A DNA stretch of 64,000 nucleotides from Kutzneria sp. 744 (GTDB lineage Bacteria; Actinomycetota; Actinomycetes; Mycobacteriales; Pseudonocardiaceae): assembly GCF_000568255.1 (NCBI RefSeq), contig NZ_KK037166.1, positions 1,819,617 to 1,883,616 of the forward strand. Reading direction: 5' to 3'. The position numbers and the translations under genes were made by a program. The notes beneath the pieces are model-generated. The model was not told the origin of the DNA and made no database searches. It saw only the letters and a program-made list of their open reading frames with translations. Below are positions 45,276 through 55,160 of the stretch, in pieces (the first letter of the stretch is position 1; each line of letters begins with the position of its first letter).

Positions 45276-46715
45276 ATGCACGTGGACGTCCTGATCGTCG
45301 GCGCCGGGCTGTCCGGCGTCAACGCTGCCTACCGGCTGCGTACCCGGACGCCGCGCCGGACGTACGCCATCCTGGAGGCGCGGGAGGCTATCGGCGGCAC
45401 CTGGGACCAGTTCCGCTATCCCGGCATCCGCTCCGACTCCGACATGTTCACCCTCGGCTATCCGTTCCGGCCGTGGCCCAACCCGCAGTCCATCGCCGAC
45501 GGCCCGTCGATCCTCGGCTACGTCCGCGACACCGCCGCCATGTACGGCATTGACCGCGAGATCCAGTTCGGGCACAAGGTGATCTTGGCGCACTGGTCCA
45601 CTGTGGACGCCCGCTGGACCGTCGAGGCCGTGCACGACGGCCAGCCCGTCACCGTCACCTGCTCGTTCCTGTACCTGTGCAGCGGCTACTACAGCTACGA
45701 CCGCGGGCATGTGGTCGACTTCCCCGGCCAGGACAGCTTCACCGGCCGGGTGGTGCATCCCCAGTTCTGGCCCGAGGATCTGGACTACACCGACAAGAAC
45801 ATCGTGGTCATCGGCAGCGGCGCCACCGCCGTCACGCTCGTGCCGGCGATGGCCGACAAGGCCGCGCACGTCACCATGGTGCAGCGCTCCCCCAGCTACA
45901 TGGTCTCCCGGCCGCAGCGGGACCCGCTGGCCGACAAGATCCGCGCGAGGCTGCCGGCCCCGCTCGCGCACCGGGCCGTCCGGGCCAAGAACCTGGTGCT
46001 GGGCACCATCTTCTACCAGTTCCTGCGCCGCTTCCCGACCAGGGCCGCCATGAAGCTCCAGCTCGGCGCGGCCGCCGCGCTCGGCGGCGTGGTGCCGCTC
46101 AACCCGCACTTCATGCCCCGCTACAAGCCATGGGACCAGCGGCTGTGCCTGGTGCCGGACGGCGACCTGTTCAAGGCGTTGGCCGGCAAGCAGGCCAGCA
46201 TCGTCACCGACCACATCGAGACCTTCACGTCCGACGGCCTACGCCTCAAATCCGGCCGCGAGCTGCCGGCCGACATCATCATCACCGCCACCGGCCTTCG
46301 CATGATCGCCCTCGGCGGCATCACGCTCTCCGTCGACGGCCGGGCGATCGACCCCGGCCAGACCACCGTCTACAAGGGAATGATGCTCAGCGGCGTGCCC
46401 AACCTGGCCTGGTGCGTCGGCTACGCCAACGCCTCCTGGACGCTACGGGCCGACCTGACCTCACGCTACGTCTGCCGGCTGCTCAACCACATGGACCGCA
46501 AGCGCTTCACGACCTGCACGCCGTCACCGCAAGCCGCCGGCAGCGGCCGCCCCATCCTCAACCTGACCTCCGGCTACGTCGCCCGGGCCGCCGCGTTCCT
46601 GCCGAAACAGGGCACACGGCGGCCGTGGCGGTCCCGGCAGAGCTACCTCGTCGACCACTTCGACCTGAGCTACAGCCCGGTCGCCGACGGCGTCATGCGC
46701 TTCACGCGGTCCTGA
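45276..46715 (+). CDS. Flavin-containing (Baeyer-Villiger-like) monooxygenase
   Basis: 479 residues from ATG 45276 after AGGGGG. FAD site VLIVGAGLSGVNAAYRLR, the GGTWDQFRYPGIRSDSDMF region of class B monooxygenases, a variant fingerprint FTGRVVHPQFWP, and the NADPH site IVVIGSGATAVTLVP. It inserts oxygen into ketones or oxidises heteroatoms using NADPH. The usual fingerprint has His-Thr/Ser where this has His-Pro, so activity type is less certain. Divergent from two other flavoenzyme genes. Confidence 0.88.
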   Translation: MHVDVLIVGAGLSGVNAAYRLRTRTPRRTYAILEAREAIGGTWDQFRYPGIRSDSDMFTLGYPFRPWPNPQSIADGPSILGYVRDTAAMYGIDREIQFGHKVILAHWSTVDARWTVEAVHDGQPVTVTCSFLYLCSGYYSYDRGHVVDFPGQDSFTGRVVHPQFWPEDLDYTDKNIVVIGSGATAVTLVPAMADKAAHVTMVQRSPSYMVSRPQRDPLADKIRARLPAPLAHRAVRAKNLVLGTIFYQFLRRFPTRAAMKLQLGAAAALGGVVPLNPHFMPRYKPWDQRLCLVPDGDLFKALAGKQASIVTDHIETFTSDGLRLKSGRELPADIIITATGLRMIALGGITLSVDGRAIDPGQTTVYKGMMLSGVPNLAWCVGYANASWTLRADLTSRYVCRLLNHMDRKRFTTCTPSPQAAGSGRPILNLTSGYVARAAAFLPKQGTRRPWRSRQSYLVDHFDLSYSPVADGVMRFTRS

Positions 46716-46819
46716 CCGCCCGCAAGCGCTCCACGTGCCGCCGTTGGAGCGCGGTGCTGGTCCGCAGGAAGTCGATGACCAGCAGGTCCGAGGTGCCGTA
46801 CCGTGCACGTGATCATCAT

Positions 46820-47036
46820 TGGCGGCCCTGCCGCCGGAGCTGTTCGACCCTGACGGCACCGTCACCGCCTTCTTCGCCGACGACACCGCCGCCACGAGCT
46901 CACCGCCGCCGCCCGTGGCTTCTTCAGCGTCACCGGCAAGGTTCCCGCGCTGCGCCGCAAGTTCCTCGACGGCATGTGCGCCTACCGCGGCACGGACACC
47001 GTGTTGGAGTCCGCCACCGCCGGTCGAGATGTGTGA
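46820..47036 (+). pseudogene. Broken gene fragment
   Basis: Coding-like text in two frames: ALPPELFDPDGTVTAFFADD, then after a shift near 46890 HELTAAARGFFSVTGKVPAL and RRKFLDGMCAYRGTDTV, ending at TGA 47036. Lacks a clear start and overlaps the convergent EamA gene end. Probably a decayed or truncated gene; family not recognised. Confidence 0.3.
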
Positions 47037-47911
47037 CGCAGCCGCCCCTGGCTGACGGCGATGCCGAGGACCACGATCAGCGCGCCGACCGGCTCGTTCC
47101 AGGTCACGGTCTCGCCGAGGAGCACGATCCCGAGTCCCACTCCGACAACGGGGGTCAGGTAGGTGACGGTCGACGCGTTAGTAGCACCCCAGCCGGCGAC
47201 GACGTTGGTGTTCCACACGTACGCCAACCCCGTCCCCAGCACGCCCAGCGCGGCGATGCTGAGCACGACCCGCCATGACAGGTGGACCGGGGTGACCGCC
47301 ACGAACGGCGCCGCCACCACCATGACCACCGCGCCGATGCCGACCTGGGTCGTCGCCACCGTCAGGGCCGACAGGCCGAGGGGCGAGATGAACCGCCGCA
47401 GGTACACAAAGGCCAGTCCGTAGCTGAACGTCGCCGCCAGGCACGCGATCTGCGCGGTCACCGACCCGCCGGTCGCGCCCTGCCACGGCGCGAGCACCAG
47501 CACGACGCCGGCGAAACCCAGCGCCAGTCCGGCGAGCTTGCCCGGGCTCGGGCGCTCACCGGGCAGTGCCGCCAGCGCGACCAGCATGGTCATCACCGGG
47601 GTGGTGGCGTTGTAGATGCTGGCCAGACCCGAGGAAACCTCCTGTTCGGCCCATGCGAACAGCAGGAACGGCACGAGGCACAGCAGCATCGCCACCACCG
47701 CCAGGTGTCCCCACGCCACGAGGCTGCGCGGAAACCGCTGCCCGGTGACCGCCGCGATGATCAGCAGCGCCGCGGCGGCCGTCACCATGCGACCAAGGAC
47801 GACCTGCGTCGGCGACAGCCCTTCCAAGCCGATCTTGATGAACAGGAAGCTCGAACCCCAGGTCAACGCGAGCAGGACGAACTGGCCGAGCACCGAACGG
47901 GTGGGTCGCAT
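46982..47911 (-). CDS. EamA/DMT-family transporter
   Basis: 309 residues with ten predicted helices in two EamA repeats (LLALTWGSSFLFIKIGLEGL; ACLAATFSYGLAFVYLRRF). The second ends with WNEPVGALIVVLGIAVSQG. An inner-membrane exporter of metabolites or drugs; substrate unknown. Single gene by spacing. Confidence 0.88.
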   Translation of the reverse strand: MRPTRSVLGQFVLLALTWGSSFLFIKIGLEGLSPTQVVLGRMVTAAAALLIIAAVTGQRFPRSLVAWGHLAVVAMLLCLVPFLLFAWAEQEVSSGLASIYNATTPVMTMLVALAALPGERPSPGKLAGLALGFAGVVLVLAPWQGATGGSVTAQIACLAATFSYGLAFVYLRRFISPLGLSALTVATTQVGIGAVVMVVAAPFVAVTPVHLSWRVVLSIAALGVLGTGLAYVWNTNVVAGWGATNASTVTYLTPVVGVGLGIVLLGETVTWNEPVGALIVVLGIAVSQGRLRHTSRPAVADSNTVSVPR

Positions 47912-47966
47912 GGCCCCAGCTTCACACCCGGCGACACCACCCGCTGGCGGGATTCGGCCCTCGCGT

Positions 47967-48608
47967 TCACCACCGGTCGATGTGCAGGACCTCGTCGAGG
48001 GGCTGGCGCGGGGCGGGCTTGAAGTCGGCGCCGGTGTAGTAGGCGGTGGGGATCAGCGCCGCCTGGTGGACGCCGGCCGGCAGGCCGAGGATGTCGGCGA
48101 CCTCGGACTCGTAGGTGAGGTGCAGGGTGGTCCACGCGGTGCCAAGGCCACGGGTGCGGGCGGCGAGCATGAAGCTCCAGGCGGCCGGCAGCAGCGAGGC
48201 CCACACGCCGGCCTGGTTGCCTTCGGGGAGGTCGCGGCCGGTCTGGATGCACGGGATGAGCAGCACGGGAACCTGCCCCATGGTGTCGGCCAGGGCGGCG
48301 ACGGAGGAGTGCACCCGCTGCTGCACGGCCGAACGCGAGGGGTCGTCGGCGAACAGCTTGCCGGCGGCGCGGGAGGATTCGAGGTAGGCGGTGCAGGCGC
48401 GGCGGTAGACGTCGCCGATGGCGGCCCGCTGCGCGGCGTCGGTGACGACGAGCCACTGCCACTCCTGGCGGTTGGAGCCGCTGGGCGCCTGCAGGGCGAT
48501 GGTGAGGCACTCCTTCACCACGGCCAGGTCCACGGGCCGGGAAAGGTCCAGGCGCTTGCGCACGGCCCTGGTCGTGGTGAGGACGGCCTCTGCCGACATC
48601 TCGTTCAT
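47967..48608 (-). CDS. Nitroreductase-family FMN protein
   Basis: 213 residues: FMN-binding TTTRAVRKRLDLSRPVDLAV, the APSGSNRQEWQW motif and C-terminal GLGTAWTTLHL and DEVLHIDRW. Reduces nitro groups, quinones or similar with NAD(P)H. Spaced 61 bp from the aldehyde oxidase genes on the same strand, so a shared transcript is uncertain. Confidence 0.88.
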   Translation of the reverse strand: MNEMSAEAVLTTTRAVRKRLDLSRPVDLAVVKECLTIALQAPSGSNRQEWQWLVVTDAAQRAAIGDVYRRACTAYLESSRAAGKLFADDPSRSAVQQRVHSSVAALADTMGQVPVLLIPCIQTGRDLPEGNQAGVWASLLPAAWSFMLAARTRGLGTAWTTLHLTYESEVADILGLPAGVHQAALIPTAYYTGADFKPAPRQPLDEVLHIDRW

Positions 48609-48668
48609 GCCTCAAGGATTACAGGCGCTGTCCAGGCATCTGGGCTTCACGAGAGGTGTAGTTGACCT

Positions 48669-50824
48669 TCACAACAGCTTGTCGAGGGTGATGGGCAGGT
48701 CCCGCACTCGGCGGCCGGTGGCATTGTGCACGGCGTTGGCGACGGCCCCGGCGACGCCGACGATGCCGAGCTCGCCGATGCCGCGGGCGCCGAGCGGGCT
48801 GAAGACGGTGTCGGGGTGGTCGAGGAAGCGGACGTCGACGGGCGGGATGTCGGCGTTGACCGGCACCAGGTAGGCGGCCATGTTGGCGCCGGCGTAGCGG
48901 CCGGTGTCGGGCTCGACCCGGCTGTCCTCCAGCAGGGCCCCGCCGATGCCCATGACGACGGCCCCGAGGATCTGGCTGCGGGCGGTCTTCTCGTTGACGA
49001 TGGTGCCGCCGTCGATCACGGTCAGCCACCGCGCCACCCGTAGTTCGCCAGTCCACCGGTTGACCCGGACCTCGCAGAAGTGCGCCCCGAACGACAGGTA
49101 GCCGTAGCCCTTGGTGGTGCCGCCGGGCAGGGCCGAGGTGCCCTCGACGGCCGGCAGGTCCATGACGGTGAGCAGGCTGCCGAAGGTCATCGCCACGCCG
49201 TCGGCGCGAACCATGCCGCCCTCGTAGACCGGGGTCTTGCCATAGAAGGGAGATTGCGGATTCTGCGCGGCCTCGGTGACCAAGGCTGCTTTCGCGGCGT
49301 CGGCGGCAGCCAGCAGGGACGGGCCGTTGCTGGAGGTCGAGGTGGAGCCGCCGGCCGGAGTTGCGGGCGGCAGCGAGGAATCACCCAGCTCGGCCCGAAC
49401 CGAGCTCACGGGGATGCCCAGCGCCTGCGAGCCGAGGATGGCGAAGACGGTGAACTGCCCGGTGCCGAGATCCGCCCCGGTGCCGGAGACGACAGCATTG
49501 CCGTCGGCCTGGAGGCGGACCTTCATGGACGACTTCGAACGCGAGGCCGGATAGGTGGCGGTCGCCATGCCCAGACCGACGGACCAGTCGCCGTCAAGCA
49601 CCGCACCGGGCACGGGGTTGCGCTTGTCCCAACCGAAAGCGTTTGCGCCGACGTCGTAGCACTCGTCCAGGTGCTTGCTGGACCAGGGATTCCCGGTGTT
49701 GGGGACCGTGGCCGCGTAGTTCTTCCGCCGTAGCGCCAAGGGATCCATGTTCAGCTTGAACGCCAGCTCGTCCATGGCGCTCTCCAGCGCGAACGCGCCG
49801 TGCGACTCACCGGGCGCCGCATCGGGGTCATGGCCGACACGTCCAGCGACACGATCGCCCGCGACACATGCAGATTCTGCGCGGCGTAGGCGGTCAGCGA
49901 GTGGTTGGCCACGTTCTCCGACGACGGCCCGGACTGCGACTTGCCGGAGATGCCGTCGTGTTTGACCACCACGAGCGTGCCGTCCTTGGCTGCCCCCAGC
50001 GTCACGGTCTGGTGCGACGGCGGCCGATGTCCCGACACGGCAAAGGTCTGCTCGCGGGTCAGGGCTACCTTGACCGGCCGGCTCAGCGCCCGCACGGCCG
50101 CGGCGGCCAGCGGCACATGGGCCCAGTTGCCGATCTTGCCGCCGAAGGCCCCACCGACATAGGGATTCACGACGTGCACTTTGGACTGATCGACACCGAG
50201 CGCCCGGGCGATGTGGCTCACCACGTTCATCACGCCCTGGGTGGCTGTGTAGAGCGTGAGCCGGTCGTCGGTCCACACCGCGACTGCCGCGTGCGGCTCC
50301 ATCGGATTGTGGTGCTGGTGCGGGGTTGTGTACACGGCCGACACCGTCACGTCGCTGGCCGCCAGCGCGTCGTCGATGGACGGCACGCCCGGGGCCAGGA
50401 CCTCGACCGGCGCGCCCAGCGGGGTCGCGGTCGGGACGCCGGCGGCGAAGTTCACGGTGCCCGGCTTGGCATCGTAGGTCGTCGACACGAGCGAGGCCGC
50501 GTCCCGGGCGTGTTCGAAGGTGTCGGCCACGACCATGCCGATCACCTGCCCGTTGTAGCGGACGTTGTTGTCCTGCAACACCGGAGCGGTCTCGTCGGTG
50601 GAGCCGTCGCCGTACCCGTAGAGCTTCAACGGATTGAACGGCGTATAGACCGCGAAAACACCCGGCGCGGCCTGAGCGGCGGCGGTGTCCATTGTGGTCA
50701 CCGTGCCGAAGGCGATGGTGCTGGTCAGCAGGTAGCCGTAAGCGGTGGCGGCGTTGTCGGCCGCGTACACCGCGCCGCCGGTGACCTTGAGATGAGACTC
50801 CACACGGGACAGTGAGATGGTCAT
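48669..50824 (-). CDS. paoC: Aldehyde oxidase, molybdopterin-binding subunit (PaoC-like), frameshifted
   Basis: About 718 residues in two frames. Residues from ATG 50824 (SRVESHLKVTGGAVYAADN; PHQHHNPMEPHAAVAVW; NPYVGGAFGGKIGNWAHVPL) read well to SAMTPMR near 49820. The rest (GESHGAFALESAMDELAFKL; GARGIGELGIVGVAGAVANA, with the catalytic Glu in GELG) is in another frame. One missing base in a short C/G run near 49817 accounts for it. It holds the Mo cofactor and, with PaoA/B-like subunits, oxidises aldehydes. ATGA overlap with the FAD subunit. Confidence 0.85.
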
Positions 50825-51775
50825 CGCGCACCGGCCAGGGCCCGAGCGATGGTGCGCTGCACCAGCGGCACTTTGAAGCCGTTCCCGGCCAACGGTTTCG
50901 CCTCAACCACCGCCATGCGGGCCGCCTCCAGGTAACTCGCCTCGGTCGCCGGCCTGCCCCGCAGAGCCTTCTCCACGGCCTGCAACCGCCACGGCCGGGT
51001 GCCCACGCCGCCGACCGCGATGCGGGCGTCCCGCACCACGCCCCAGTGCACGTCTACCGCCACAGCCGCCGAGGCCAGGGAACTCGTAGGACGTCCGGTC
51101 CCGGACCTTCACGTAGGCCTGCGGCCAGTCGCAGGCCGGCACGATCACCTCGGTGATCAGCTCCCCCGGCCGCAGCTGGTTCTCCACCGACGGAGTGTCC
51201 CCGGGAAGCCGGTAGAAGTCGGCCAGCTTGATCACTCGCTCGCCGTGCCGATCCTGAAGCCGGATCGAGGCGTCCAGCGCGACCAGCGCCACCGCCAGGT
51301 CGCTGGCGTGGGTGGCCACGCAGGCGGAGCTTCCCCCGAGAATGGCGTGCATCCGGTTGTCCCCATTGACCGCCGGGCAGCCGCTGCCCGGTTTGCGCTT
51401 GTTGCACGGCATGCGCACGTCACGGAAGTAGTCGCAGCGGGTGCGCTGCAACAGGTTGCCGCCGATGCTGGCCATGTTGCGCAGCTGCGGCGAGGCACTC
51501 AGCGCAAGCGCCGTCGACACCATGGACCAGCGCTGCGCCACCTCGTGGTGCACGGCCACGTCGGCCATCCGCTCCAACGCCCCGATCCGCAGGCCCTGCG
51601 GCGCGCAGTGGATCCCCCGCAGCGGCAGGGAGTTGATGTCGACGACGTGGGCCGGCGTCATCACCTCCAGCTTCATCAGGTCCACCAGCGTGGTGCCGCC
51701 GGCCAGGTAGGAGGCGTCCTCCCGGGAAAGCGCTTGCCGAATGGAACCGGCCGAGACGAAGTCGTAGGTCTTCAT
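50821..51775 (-). CDS. paoB: Aldehyde oxidase, FAD-binding subunit (PaoB-like), frameshifted
   Basis: About 318 residues. FAD site [19 protein letters not shown]; the Cys-rich stretch [20 protein letters not shown] and [19 protein letters not shown] resembles the extra [4Fe-4S] loop of the PaoB/YagS type. Near 51080 the frame shifts by two bases in a G/C run; the C-terminus ([20 protein letters not shown]) continues in another frame to TGA 50821. Overlaps both neighbours. Confidence 0.85.
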
Positions 51776-52344
51776 CAGTGGTCACCCCGACACTGCTTGA
51801 TGGCGTCGACGATGTTGGGGTAGGCGCCGCACCGGCAGATGTTGCCGGACATGGCCTCCCGGATCTCCTCGTCGCTGCGGGCCGCGCCCTGCGCGACCAC
51901 CTCGACCGCGGACATGATCTGCCCCGAGGTGCAGAAACCGCACTGGAACCCGTCACAGTCGACGAAGGCCTGTTGCACGGGATGCAACGAATCGCCGTCC
52001 GCGATGCCCTCGATCGTCACGACCTTCTTGCCCGCACAGGCGATCGCCAGCGTCAGGCAGGACACCACGCGGCGGCCGTCCACATGCACCGTGCAGGCCC
52101 CGCACTGGCCGCGGTCGCAGCCCTTCTTGGTGCCGGTCAGCCCGAGCCGCTCACGCAACGCATCCAGCAGCGTGACCGTCGGATCGGCGTCGATCTCGTA
52201 CGCCTTGCCGTTGACGCTCAACCGAATCCGGTCGGGCGGGACTGAATCCGCCCAGGCCCGGCCGGGTGCCACCGCGACCGTGCCGACGACGGACGCAGCC
52301 GCCGCGCTGCCCAGAAAACCACGCCTGGACACACTTTCCGCCAT
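51775..52344 (-). CDS. paoA: Aldehyde oxidase, 2Fe-2S subunit with Tat signal (PaoA-like)
   Basis: 189 residues. Tat signal [16 protein letters not shown] and cleavage near GRAWADS; then a plant-type 2Fe-2S cluster ([20 protein letters not shown]) and a C-terminal cluster ([26 protein letters not shown]). The Tat signal on this subunit implies export of the folded three-subunit complex. Gene order Fe-S, FAD, Mo matches PaoABC. Stop and next start share one base. Confidence 0.93.
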   Translation of the reverse strand: MAESVSRRGFLGSAAAASVVGTVAVAPGRAWADSVPPDRIRLSVNGKAYEIDADPTVTLLDALRERLGLTGTKKGCDRGQCGACTVHVDGRRVVSCLTLAIACAGKKVVTIEGIADGDSLHPVQQAFVDCDGFQCGFCTSGQIMSAVEVVAQGAARSDEEIREAMSGNICRCGAYPNIVDAIKQCRGDH

Positions 52345-52483
52345 GCGACCTCCCCAGGTAGGTGGTCGACGCGGCGGAGTCGACGTAACTCTCGGTGAGG
52401 CTAGCAGCACGCGCGATTGACAGTCACCGACGTGCGTAGTGAGATGACCCCACCGCCGCGTCCCCGTGATCGAGGAGGACGAC

Positions 52484-53596
52484 ATGAGGGTCGCTGCGAC
52501 GTTGGTCGCCAGTCTGACCTTGAGCACGACCGTGTTGGTCGGACAGGCAGCCGCAGCTCCTGTCGCGTCAGCCGACACGGTGCCCGCAGCATGCCCGGTC
52601 GTCGCGCCGATGTACACCGCCGCCGACTACTGGCTCGCGCACGGGACCGACCTGGCCTCGGCCAGCTGGAAGAACGCCGTCTTCCATGTCGGGAACCTGG
52701 CCATGGTGCTCACCAGCGGCCAGTCCAACCACAAGACCCTGCCGTGGGCGCAGGCGTTGAGCTACCAGCTGGACACCGATCCGGCCAACGAGTTCACCCC
52801 CGCGAACGAGGCCGCCGGGGAGGCCTATCTCGACCTCTACACCTACTTCCACCCGGACCCGCCCATCCTGGCCGCCCTGCGCCAGCGGGTGGCCGACGAG
52901 GTGGCCTCCGTGCAGGCCGGGCACGTCAAGTACTGGAACACGGTCGACGCGCTGAACCAGGCGTGGCCGCAGTTCGTGCGCCTGGGCGTCACGGACAACA
53001 AGCCGGAGAACATCAAGGCCGCGCAGGACCTCTTCCACTACACGGAGAAGCGGGCCGGCGGCTTCGGCCTGTTCAACGAGCTCACCGGCCTCTGGTACCA
53101 CGACGCGAGCCAGGTCGGCACCTTCCAGTTCTGGTCGCGCGGCAACGGCGAGGCCCTGGCCGCGCTGGCCACCGTGCTCCAGTGGCTGCCCAAGGACGAC
53201 CCGAACCGCGCGGAGTACGTGCGGGTGTTCCAGAAGATGGCCAACACCCTTCGGCTGGTTCAGCGAAACGACGGCTTCTGGAACGTCGATCTGCTCAACC
53301 CGTTCGACCACCCGGGCCCGGAGAGCAGCGGCACGGCGCTGTTCACCTACGCGCTCGGCTGGGGCGTGAACAACGGCATTCTGGACGCCAAGAAGTTCAC
53401 GCCGGCCGTGACCAAGGGCTGGAATGCGCTGACCACCAAGGCGTTGCAGCCCAGCGGCCTGTTCGGCTACGTGCAGGGCGACGCGACCGGCCCCCACGGC
53501 GCGCAGCCGGTCAAGGCCACCGACAGCGGCGCCTACGCGGTCGGGGCCTACCTGATGGCGGGGCAGCAGGTGGCGAAGCTGACCCCCGGCTGCTGA
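52484..53596 (+). CDS. Secreted GH88/105-type unsaturated glycanase
   Basis: 370 residues from ATG 52484 after GAGGAGG. Signal peptide MRVAATLVASLTLSTTVLVG. The (alpha/alpha)6 barrel shows TGLWYHDASQVGTFQFWSRG and RNDGFWNVDLLNPFDHPGPE SSG-type motifs of unsaturated rhamnogalacturonyl or glucuronyl hydrolases. Extracellular, acting on oligosaccharides left by polysaccharide lyases. A -35-like TTGACA is at 52417-52422. Divergent from the aldehyde oxidase operon. Confidence 0.82.
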   Translation: MRVAATLVASLTLSTTVLVGQAAAAPVASADTVPAACPVVAPMYTAADYWLAHGTDLASASWKNAVFHVGNLAMVLTSGQSNHKTLPWAQALSYQLDTDPANEFTPANEAAGEAYLDLYTYFHPDPPILAALRQRVADEVASVQAGHVKYWNTVDALNQAWPQFVRLGVTDNKPENIKAAQDLFHYTEKRAGGFGLFNELTGLWYHDASQVGTFQFWSRGNGEALAALATVLQWLPKDDPNRAEYVRVFQKMANTLRLVQRNDGFWNVDLLNPFDHPGPESSGTALFTYALGWGVNNGILDAKKFTPAVTKGWNALTTKALQPSGLFGYVQGDATGPHGAQPVKATDSGAYAVGAYLMAGQQVAKLTPGC

Positions 53597-53605
53597 TCTT
53601 GCCGC

Positions 53606-53666
53606 TAGTCTGCGCGGTATGACCGTGCCCGTGCCGCGCGTTCCGCGCGGGGCTCGGCCCCTTCCT
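53606..53666 (+). CDS. Truncated gene start with leaderless promoter
   Basis: TAGTCT at 53606-53611 lies seven bases before ATG 53619, the leaderless layout. The frame (MTVPVPRVPRGARPLP) ends where block 5 starts. It could be the true start of the caspase-like gene beyond the block, or an unrelated gene; the gap prevents a decision. Confidence 0.4.
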
Positions 53667-54092
53667 TAAGTCTCCGAATCTAGGTACGACCCGTCTGAAT
53701 TTAGCCACGTGCTATTAACACGCTCGTATTTGGTATCCATAGAATTTTTAAATCTAAGATCTCATCTAGATTGTTCGGCCGCCCGAGGTGCAGGACAACG
53801 AACGTAACGCGCGTGATATGTATCTTGTTTCTTTGGTGTGTCTCACCTGAGCCCGAAATATATGTCATTTCGAATACCTTCCAGGGGTGCTCGGTCATAT
53901 GCGGCCGTGGGATTGGCCCAGACAGCGGAGGTAACCCAAAGTACGGTTTATGACGTGACGTTCTTTACTCCCACGGTGCTGCCTGTGAATGTTAGGTGTG
54001 TATTCCCCTTAGACCGATGAGATCACATATCTAATCGAGCTGTTTACATTAGAATACTACTCCTGAAAATCACCTCCCCCACTACGCTGCAC
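53667..54092. other. Balanced-composition block 5
   Basis: About 425 bases, AT-richer than the surroundings, non-coding, with a truncated gene on each side. Read as a filled assembly gap. Edges are approximate. Confidence 0.7.
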
Positions 54093-55160
54093 GCAACAAG
54101 TCGCACCAGATCAAGCTCCGGGTGGCCGACTTCCTGGCCAACGCCGGCCGTGACGACGTGCTGCTGCTGCACTTCTCGTGCCACGGGCTGAAGAACGCCA
54201 CCGGAGCCCTGTTCCTGGCCGGCACGGACACGGTGCCCAACCGCCTGTCGTCGACCGCGGTGGCGGCCCGGTTCATCGACGACGAGTTGGCCGAGTGCCG
54301 GGCCTCGCACGTGGCGCTGCTGCTGGACTGCTGCTTCGGCGGGGCGTTCGGCAAGGACAGCGTGTTCCGCGCCACCGACGACGTCGACGTGGAGCAGTCG
54401 TTCCCGTTGCGGCCGGGACGCAGCCGCGTGGTGATCACGGCGTCGAGCGCGACCCAGTACGCCTTCGAGGGCGAGGACCTGTCCGAGTCGGGGCGGCTGC
54501 GGCCGTCGCTGTTCACCGAGGCCGTGGTGGAGGGCCTGCGGACCGGCGACGCGGACCTCAACGGCGACGGCGCGGTCGATCTGGACGAGCTGTACAAGTA
54601 CGTCTACGCAAGGGTTGTGACGGCCACCGCGCACCAGACGCCGCACCAGTCCGGCGGCGGCCACGGGGCTTCGCTGATTGTCGCCCGCACGCCGATGGCG
54701 CGGCGGATCGCGGCCACGGACGTGCCGGAAACCCTGGCCGCGCAGGCGAAGGATCTTGACCCCGCGGTTCGCATGGCGGCGGTCGGCCAGTTGCGGACGC
54801 TGCTGGTCGGCGACGATGTCGAGTTGGCGGCCGGGGCATTGGCGCTGCTGCAGGCGATGTCCAGCGACGACAGCATGACCGTGCGAGCCGCGGCGCTGGA
54901 CTCGTTGGCGGTGGCGCAACTGCGGCCTGTGCCGACAGTGGTCGAGCTCGGCGAGCAGACCGAGCAGGTGGTGGCGCTGACCGGGGCCCCACTGGCGCGG
55001 ATCTTCCACATGACCACGGAAACCCGCTGGCTGCGAGTGTCGAGCTCGGGCGCGGCCGTGTTTTTTGAAGGTCGATCCCGCCGCCTATCCCGAAGGCTAC
55101 GGCGAGTTGCGCGGCGACTTCACGGTGACCAGCCGGCTCGGTCCGGTCGTGGTGCCGGTT
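54093..55160 (+). CDS. Caspase-like (C14) protease, 5' end missing, one frameshift
   Basis: Reads from NKSHQIKLRVADFLANAGRD. The catalytic His is in LLLHFSCHGLK and the catalytic Cys in VALLLDCCFGGAFGK, followed by ASSATQYAFEGEDL and an EF-hand-like DADLNGDGAVDLDELYKYVY, as in actinobacterial caspase homologues. After about residue 200 come helical repeats (HEAT-like: MAAVGQLRTLLVGDDVELAA). A T6 run at 55061-55066 shifts the frame; with T5 it continues VDPAAYPEGYGELRGDF. The N-terminal part lies in block 5. Confidence 0.8.

Noticed and set aside
53771..54020. Short open frames inside block 5
   Set aside because: Same reasons as for block 1.
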